Source: an uncultured bacterium
Lineage (GTDB): Bacteria; Bacillota; Clostridia; Oscillospirales; Ruminococcaceae
Assembly: GCA_905214345.1 (NCBI GenBank)
Contig: CAJMLV010000012.1
Location: 1 to 64,000 of the forward strand
Length of the DNA: 64,000 bases
Direction of reading: 5' to 3'
Positions 60,501 to 64,000 of the stretch are shown piece after piece (position 1 is the first letter of the stretch; each line of letters starts with the position of its first letter). The notes beneath the pieces are model-generated. The model saw nothing but the letters and a program-made list of their open reading frames with translations, ran no database searches and was not told the DNA's origin. The position numbers were made by a program, and so were the translations under genes.

Positions 60501-61003
60501 GTGCCGAACGGGGCACCGCCATCCATGCTTTCCTGCAGAGCATGCCCTTTGATGCCGCTGAACCCGACCTGGACGCCGAGGTGCAGCGCCAGCTGGATTT
60601 GCAGCTGCTGGACCCCGAACTGGCCAAGGTGCTGGACCTGGAAGCGGTGCGTCCGTTCCTGCAAAGTCCGCTGTGGCGGCGCATCCGGCAGGCGAGCCGC
60701 GTTTTGCGGGAGGAACCGTTCATCACCTCCCTGCCCGCCGCAGACATCGTTCCCGGTGCCCCGGATAAGGCAAAGGTGCTGGTGCAGGGGATTGCGGACC
60801 TGGTCCTGGTGTACGATGACCACGCCGAGATCGTGGACTACAAGACCGACCGCTCCCGGGAGCCGGACTATTATATAAAAGAATACGCAGCCCAGCTGCG
60901 TCTGTATCGCCGGGCATTTGCCCTGCGCCTGGGGGTGCCGGTGGACCGGCTGACCATCTACGCCTTCTCTCTGGGAGCCGAGATCGACGTGCCCCTGCAC
61001 TGA
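57521..61003 (+). CDS. addA: ATP-dependent helicase/nuclease subunit A
   Basis: AddA is the UvrD-like helicase and nuclease subunit of AddAB. The 1160-residue protein has Walker A AAAGSGKTR, Walker B VDEYQDTN, motif GDIKQSIYRFRQADP, late helicase motif VHRSKGLEFPVVF and the C-terminal nuclease motif VDYKTDRS. Length is slightly short of the Bacillus homolog (~1230). Complete; followed by a promoter for the ribosomal protein operon. Confidence 0.95.
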   Translation: MPDQAIRFTPAQAAAIQARGGSLLVSAAAGSGKTRVLVERAVGLITDPVHPVEADSLLIMTFTNAAAAKLRADITARLLAEVRRRPDDARLRRQQLRLQRASIGTVDAFCLHFVQQHFAALDIPPDFETADDATLGRLRQETLTAVLETAYTDPDFCAFADLYDRGRTDDTAGTVVLELYDFTRTLPHPDRALDSFAAMWAGEDLPQDTLWGKALLASAAARTAGALRLIDAAIASATREENADRAYTAVLLDDQSKLQLLGERLQRGDWDKAVQALDLFSQWQRPGRIKGGKDQNPAARAASELRDRAKKQVEKLKTDFLLCTTAEFDADRRRAAPLVAALVRVVRQFGQAYFQAKVEEKVLDYADYEHLTLDLLQTPEGERTPLCRTVSARYSAVLVDEYQDTNALQDAIYFSLASPEGDNLFFVGDIKQSIYRFRQADPTVFTEKQTAWQPYDLPEGQTMTSPATIALDANFRSAPAVIEGVNFLFEQVFSADLGGIVYGPGQRLVVGKPGDYAGLCELLVLDGCADAAADDARAIAARIARMKADGFAVRGGEGTRPCRDEDFCILLRSRGDFPVYEAALRAAGIPVFADAAADLLDAPHVRPFAALLRIIDNPAQDVELSAVLLSPLYDCRPDDLVRLRGKVPGGSLYAAVRQGDPKRFGTFLDDLQTFRRLARTLPVPALIEELFARTGYLAAAGAMPDGARCREDLLAFASWASGAGARGLPALIRAMNAAQQNGGVNPGGGGQSRPGCVSIMTVHRSKGLEFPVVFVAGTTHKFNQSDVIRPVLCHRTLGVGLTLRNGTKASRYKTLPYAALAQSIKAETLSEEMRILYVALTRAQDALIITVPCKSVERELSTPALCAAAGATGAETLQGFQHWGGWLLTAALRHPAGEPLWKYTDFLPTYADTEAPLQMRVETPPPPADAVPDSEQAEPDKELEQALLQNFAWQDPAELLHEIPAKVSVSAVTHAARDVALERPAFLQKSGLTGAERGTAIHAFLQSMPFDAAEPDLDAEVQRQLDLQLLDPELAKVLDLEAVRPFLQSPLWRRIRQASRVLREEPFITSLPAADIVPGAPDKAKVLVQGIADLVLVYDDHAEIVDYKTDRSREPDYYIKEYAAQLRLYRRAFALRLGVPVDRLTIYAFSLGAEIDVPLH

Positions 61004-61049
61004 TGGGACCGGTTGAACGGCAGAGTGTAATTTTATTTGCCCTTTCCCC

Positions 61050-61079
61050 TTGACTTGTACCGGGATATTGTGCTATTAT
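61050..61079 (+). promoter_or_regulatory. Promoter of rpmG-secE-nusG
   Basis: TTGACT (61050-61055), an 18-base spacer and TATTAT (61074-61079) with a TGC extended -10. The leader to 61211 contains two small hairpins. Confidence 0.65.
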
Positions 61080-61211
61080 GATAGCACCTCTTTTGCGGGT
61101 TTTATTTTTTGTGCCCATTTTCAGGGCCGTCCCGCAAGCCGAGGGAGGCTTGGACCGCCGAAATTTGACCGCGCGGTCCGCTACAAACCGTTAAAATGGA
61201 GGTGCCGAACA

Positions 61212-61361
61212 ATGACTGTCAAAATCACCCTGGCCTGCACTGAATGCAAGCAGCGCAACTACAACAAGCAGAAGAACAAGAAGAACAATCCTGATCGTCT
61301 TGAGATGAAGAAGTATTGCCGCTTCTGCAAGAAGCACACGGTCCACCGCGAAACCAAGTAA
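61212..61361 (+). CDS. rpmG: 50S ribosomal protein L33
   Basis: A 49-residue zinc-ribbon L33 (C+ form) with CTECKQRNY and CRFCKKHT giving four cysteines. It is the usual rpmG before secE-nusG. GGAGG precedes the ATG. Many relatives have tRNA-Trp between rpmG and secE; none is present. Confidence 0.95.
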   Translation: MTVKITLACTECKQRNYNKQKNKKNNPDRLEMKKYCRFCKKHTVHRETK

Positions 61362-61379
61362 GTGAAGGAGCTCTGAACA

Positions 61380-61682
61380 ATGGCTGACAAGAATGCGGTC
61401 AACGAAACCGCCGCCAAGGCTTCGGAACAGAAAAAGGACAAGAAGGCCGCTACCGGCAAGAAAAAGTCCTCTTTCATGGACAAGGTCAAGGGCTTCTTCG
61501 CAGGCATCGCCAAGTTCTTCAAGGACACCAAGAGCGAACTGAAAAAGGTCGTGTGGCCCAGCCGCAAGGATGTCAAGACCAACACCATCACCGTCATCGT
61601 GGTCGTGCTCATCGCCGCCGTGGTGCTGATTCTGTTGGACCTGGCGTTCGGCGAACTGATTCACCTGCTCATCGGCGCATAA
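61380..61682 (+). CDS. secE: Preprotein translocase subunit SecE
   Basis: SecE supports SecY in the Sec translocon. The 100-residue protein has a long lysine-rich N-terminal extension (residues 1-45), the conserved KSELKKVVWPSRKDV amphipathic segment and one C-terminal transmembrane helix. In the usual place before nusG. Confidence 0.95.
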   Translation: MADKNAVNETAAKASEQKKDKKAATGKKKSSFMDKVKGFFAGIAKFFKDTKSELKKVVWPSRKDVKTNTITVIVVVLIAAVVLILLDLAFGELIHLLIGA

Positions 61683-61698
61683 TAGCGGAGGCAAACCC

Positions 61699-62238
61699 AT
61701 GGCTGAACAAGCGTATTGGTATGTGGTGCATACCTATTCCGGCTATGAAAACAAGGTCGCGCAGGACCTGATGACGATGGTGGAAAACCGCCGTCTGCAG
61801 GACATGATCTGCGACGTGAAGGTCCCTACCGAGACCGCCGTCGAGGATGTGTTCGACAAGAACGGCAACAAGATCGGGGAAAAGGAAGTCCAGCATAAGG
61901 TCTACCCCGGTTACGTCTTCGTCAAAATGGTCATGACCGACAGCACCTGGTACATCGTGCGCAATACCCGCGGCTGCACCGGCTTCGTGGGCCCGGCTTC
62001 CAAGCCGGAACCCCTCTCCGAAGAAGAGGTGGCCAAGCTGGGTGTGGATATGGTAGCCGAACCGTCCATCGATTATGCGGTGGGCGATACGGTGGAGATC
62101 ACTTCCGGTTCCATGGAAGGTTCCGTGGCGACCGTGGAAGAGATCGACAAGGCCGCCCGCAAGGTCAAGGTCAAGATCACCATGTTCGGGCGCGAGATTC
62201 CGGCCGAACTGGAACTGTATCAGGTCAAGCTGCTGTAA
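61699..62238 (+). CDS. nusG: Transcription termination/antitermination protein NusG
   Basis: NusG links RNA polymerase with Rho or ribosomes. The 179-residue protein has the N-terminal NGN domain (WYVVHTYSGYENKV) and the C-terminal KOW domain (VGDTVEITSGSMEG). Sits before rplK. Confidence 0.96.
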   Translation: MAEQAYWYVVHTYSGYENKVAQDLMTMVENRRLQDMICDVKVPTETAVEDVFDKNGNKIGEKEVQHKVYPGYVFVKMVMTDSTWYIVRNTRGCTGFVGPASKPEPLSEEEVAKLGVDMVAEPSIDYAVGDTVEITSGSMEGSVATVEEIDKAARKVKVKITMFGREIPAELELYQVKLL

Positions 62239-62278
62239 AAAGCAGAGCGGCAGCGTGCCGCAAACCCGCAATTTTCGG

Positions 62279-62301
62279 TAAAAACCGCAGGTCGGTTTTT
62301 A
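62279..62301 (+). terminator. Possible attenuator between nusG and rplK
   Basis: TAAAAACC pairs with GGTTTTTA around a 7-base loop; weak A/T-rich stem. A hairpin GCGGCA gcg TGCCGC precedes it at 62247-62261. Confidence 0.4.
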
Positions 62302-62321
62302 TAGGGTGCGTTCCCGCGCCC

Positions 62322-62354
62322 GTGGGAGGCCCCTCAGGGGCCGCAACTCACCAC
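62322..62354 (+). promoter_or_regulatory. Candidate L1-binding leader motif before rplK
   Basis: GTGGGAGG..CACCAC framing an inner hairpin. The same frame occurs before rplA (62816-62841). L1 is known to repress the L11 operon by binding its mRNA; these sites are candidates for that. Confidence 0.5.
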
Positions 62355-62376
62355 AAATTTTGGAGGTGCAAATATC

Positions 62377-62802
62377 ATGGCACAGAAGATCACTGGCTAT
62401 ATCAAGCTGCAAATCCCCGCCGGCAAAGCGACTCCGGCACCGCCCGTTGGCCCTGCTCTGGGTCAGAAGGGCGTCAATATCATGTCCTTCACCAAGGAAT
62501 TCAACGAGCGTACCAAGAACCAGATGGGCATGATCATCCCCGTCGTCATCACTGTTTACGCTGACCGTTCCTTCAGCTTCATCACCAAGACCCCGCCGGC
62601 TCCCGTCCTGATCAAGAAGGCCGCCGGCATCGACACCGCCTCCGGCGTGCCCAACAAGAACAAGGTCGGCTCCATCACCCTGGCTCAGGCCGAGGAGATC
62701 GCCAAGACCAAGATGCCCGACCTGAACGCTGCTTCTCTGGAAGCTGCCGTCAGCATGATCAAGGGCACCTGCCGCAGCATGGGCGTCACCGTCGAGGGCT
62801 GA
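62377..62802 (+). CDS. rplK: 50S ribosomal protein L11
   Basis: A 141-residue L11 with N-terminal YIKLQIPAGKATPAPPVGPALGQKGVN and the C-terminal rRNA-binding domain (MPDLNAASLEAA). Target of PrmA, encoded at 10.5-11.5 kb. TTGGAGGTG precedes the ATG. Confidence 0.97.
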   Translation: MAQKITGYIKLQIPAGKATPAPPVGPALGQKGVNIMSFTKEFNERTKNQMGMIIPVVITVYADRSFSFITKTPPAPVLIKKAAGIDTASGVPNKNKVGSITLAQAEEIAKTKMPDLNAASLEAAVSMIKGTCRSMGVTVEG

Positions 62803-62815
62803 GTCCGCTGCAAAC

Positions 62816-62841
62816 GTGGGAGGAAGATTCCGATACACCAC
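62816..62841 (+). promoter_or_regulatory. Candidate L1-binding leader motif before rplA
   Basis: Second GTGGGAGG..CACCAC frame, just upstream of the rplA ribosome-binding site. Confidence 0.5.
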
Positions 62842-62859
62842 ATTATGGAGGAATGAGTA

Positions 62860-63552
62860 ATGAAACACGGTAAGCATTACGTCGAGAGCGCCAAGCTCAT
62901 CGACCGTACCAAAGTATACGATCCGCAGGAAGCTCTGGAGCTGTGCTGCAAGACCGCCCGCGCCAAGTTCGATGAGACCATCGAGCTGCATGTGCGCCTG
63001 GGTGTCGACAGCCGCCACGCCGACCAGCAGGTCCGCGGCGCCGTCGTGCTGCCCAACGGCACCGGCAAGAACGTTCGCGTCATCGCCATCTGCAAGGGCG
63101 ACGCCGCCAAGGCTGCCGAGGCTGCCGGTGCGCAGGAAGTCGGTGATGATGATCTGATCGCCAAGATCCAGGGCGGTTACCTGGACTTCGACGTTCTGGT
63201 CACCACCCCTGACATGATGGGCAAGGTTGGCCGTCTGGGTAAGGTTCTGGGCCCCCGTGGTCTGATGCCCAACCCCAAGGCCGGCACCGTGACCCCCGAC
63301 GTGGGCCGCGCTGTCACCGAAGCCAAGGCCGGTAAGATCGAGTACCGCCTGGACAAGCAGAACATCATCCATGTTCCCGTGGGCAAGGCTTCTTTCGGCG
63401 CCGAAAAGCTGATGACCAACCTGGACACCGTCCTGGAAGCCATCGCCAAGGCTAAGCCGGCCGCTGCCAAGGGCCAGTACTTCAAGAGCGCCACCGTGGC
63501 CACCACCATGGGCCCCGGCGTCCGCGTTGCTACCAACAAGTACGGCGTCTGA
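62860..63552 (+). CDS. rplA: 50S ribosomal protein L1
   Basis: A 230-residue L1 with GKHYVESAKLID at the start and LGPRGLMPNPKAGTVT as the family signature. Forms the stalk side of the large subunit and represses its own operon. ATGGAGGAATG precedes the start. Confidence 0.97.
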   Translation: MKHGKHYVESAKLIDRTKVYDPQEALELCCKTARAKFDETIELHVRLGVDSRHADQQVRGAVVLPNGTGKNVRVIAICKGDAAKAAEAAGAQEVGDDDLIAKIQGGYLDFDVLVTTPDMMGKVGRLGKVLGPRGLMPNPKAGTVTPDVGRAVTEAKAGKIEYRLDKQNIIHVPVGKASFGAEKLMTNLDTVLEAIAKAKPAAAKGQYFKSATVATTMGPGVRVATNKYGV

Positions 63553-63569
63553 TCGGCAGAACAAAAGTA

Positions 63570-63598
63570 TTGACAAACGCACATTTCGGTGCTATAAT
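63570..63598 (+). promoter_or_regulatory. Consensus promoter of the rplJ operon
   Basis: TTGACA (63570-63575), a 17-base spacer and TATAAT (63593-63598): perfect consensus. Confidence 0.9.
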
Positions 63599-63600
63599 GA

Positions 63601-63737
63601 TTAAGCTGTTTTTAAGACAGCAGGTGCTGGCCAAAAGCCAGCCTAACGGGCGCAAGCCCGCCTGCCGAGAAACGTGCGCTTGATTGCTATGCTTTCAAAG
63701 CCCCTTTTCCCGGCAACGGGGAAGGGGCTTTTTTCAT
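63601..63737 (+). ncRNA. Ribosomal protein L10 leader
   Basis: Leader between promoter and rplJ with several hairpins (GCTGGCC aaaa GCCAGC; GGGCGC aa GCCC) and ending in a strong hairpin with T-tract (GCCCC..GGGGC followed by TTTTTT, about 63700-63736). Matches the L10-leader type in position and shape, where L10/L12 binding controls read-through. Confidence 0.75.
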
Positions 63738-63807
63738 GGGAATTTTCCCTAAAAAGCCGCTTGCCTGTTCAAACTGAAATCTGCAAGCGGAACGAGGTGA
63801 AAAAGAA

Positions 63808-64000
63808 ATGCCCAGTGCAAAGATCCTGGAATCCAAGAAGGCGTTTGTTGCCGAGCTGAACACCAAGATCACCGGTTCTCTGGCCGGTGTTGTGGTTGCT
63901 TACAACGGCATCAGCGTTGAAAACGACACCAAGCTGCGTAAGGAACTGCGTGAAGCTGGCGTGGAATACATGGTCGTGAAGAACACCATGCTGCGTCGTG
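63808..64000 (+). CDS. rplJ: 50S ribosomal protein L10 (partial, 3' end outside window)
   Basis: The first 64 codons of L10: starts MPSAKILESKKAFVAEL and continues with LAGVVVAYNGISV and EYMVVKNTMLRR. GAGGTGA precedes the ATG at 63808. Cut by the window end; rplL and rpoB would be expected next. Confidence 0.93.
   Translation, partial: MPSAKILESKKAFVAELNTKITGSLAGVVVAYNGISVENDTKLRKELREAGVEYMVVKNTMLRR

Noticed and set aside
57317..61000. A very long open frame on the minus strand opposite addA (about 1227 codons), and similar ones opposite addB, ispE and asnS
   Set aside because: They are artefacts of GC-rich coding sequence: no ribosome-binding sites, biased composition (His, Gly and Gln rich) and no known domains, whereas the + strand genes are complete and recognisable.
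1..64000. CRISPR arrays, insertion sequences, toxin-antitoxin pairs or restriction systems
   Set aside because: No regularly spaced repeats, transposase genes or recognisable defence genes were found on reading the window; the repeat near 32.2 kb has only two copies.

Overview
The window looks like chromosome from an anaerobic, GC-rich member of the Clostridia, most likely Oscillospiraceae/Ruminococcaceae (the Faecalibacterium, Subdoligranulum and Gemmiger neighbourhood). The evidence is an Rnf complex, endospore genes, AddAB instead of RecBCD, SpoVA, SpoIIP, SpoIIR and dipicolinate synthase, strong AGGAGG-type ribosome-binding sites and GC-rich codon use. The exact species cannot be fixed from the sequence. 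Nearly all of the window is ordinary core genome. No insertion sequence, prophage, CRISPR array or rRNA operon was seen.

Layout. 1-5.7 kb: a small membrane peptide gene diverges from a complete rnfCDGEAB operon (ferredoxin:NAD+ oxidoreductase, ion pumping); an inverted-repeat operator lies between them. 5.7-11.5 kb: sugar nucleotidyltransferase, patatin-like phospholipase, a divergent PTS enzyme I-like protein, and the prmA-rsmE methyltransferase pair. 11.5-25 kb: a sporulation-rich stretch with an acetyltransferase, spoVAC-spoVAD-spoVAE, rpsT, spoIIP, asnS-mutY, a small acidic membrane protein, two tandem degenerate LytM/M23 membrane proteins, dpaA-dpaB and murA. 25-27.6 kb: ftsZ and a DivIVA-like gene. 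27.6-32 kb: a polytopic glycosyltransferase-like protein, a cell-wall-sorted small protein with a class B sortase, a PC4-like ssDNA-binding protein and an HD hydrolase. 32-32.4 kb: a repeat-rich intergenic region with tRNA-Gly(TCC).

32.4-40.2 kb: a GntR-controlled ABC exporter, a PsiE-like membrane protein, cysE, then a run of a signal-less BMP-domain protein, a metallophosphoesterase, gpsA and a tyrosine phosphatase. 40.3-44.2 kb: a three-gene LRR / VWA-like / MoxR-type ATPase operon of unknown role. 44.3-47.6 kb: MATE transporter, acetyltransferase, cutC and a small membrane protein. 47.7-50.6 kb: an autoregulated LexA-like repressor, a structured leader RNA, and the radical SAM / DUF4130 pair linked to DNA repair. 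50.8-61 kb: Lrp-like regulator, aminotransferase, ispE, spoIIR, addB and addA. 61-64 kb: the start of the conserved rpmG-secE-nusG-rplK-rplA-rplJ ribosomal/transcription cluster, cut by the window end inside rplJ.

How the parts work together. The spore genes cover engulfment (SpoIIP, SpoIIR signalling, SpoIIQ-like LytM candidates) and dipicolinate synthesis (DpaAB) and uptake (SpoVAC/AD/AE), so the genome probably encodes a working or recently working spore programme. The gpr protease gene that often sits between rpsT and spoIIP is absent here. The most open-ended items are the leader RNA at about 48.35-48.50 kb, the LRR/VWA/AAA operon, the tandem LytM paralogs, the cytosolic BMP fusion and the tRNA-derived repeats near 32.2 kb. 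Promoter, operator and terminator calls rest on motif reading by eye, not on measured transcripts.
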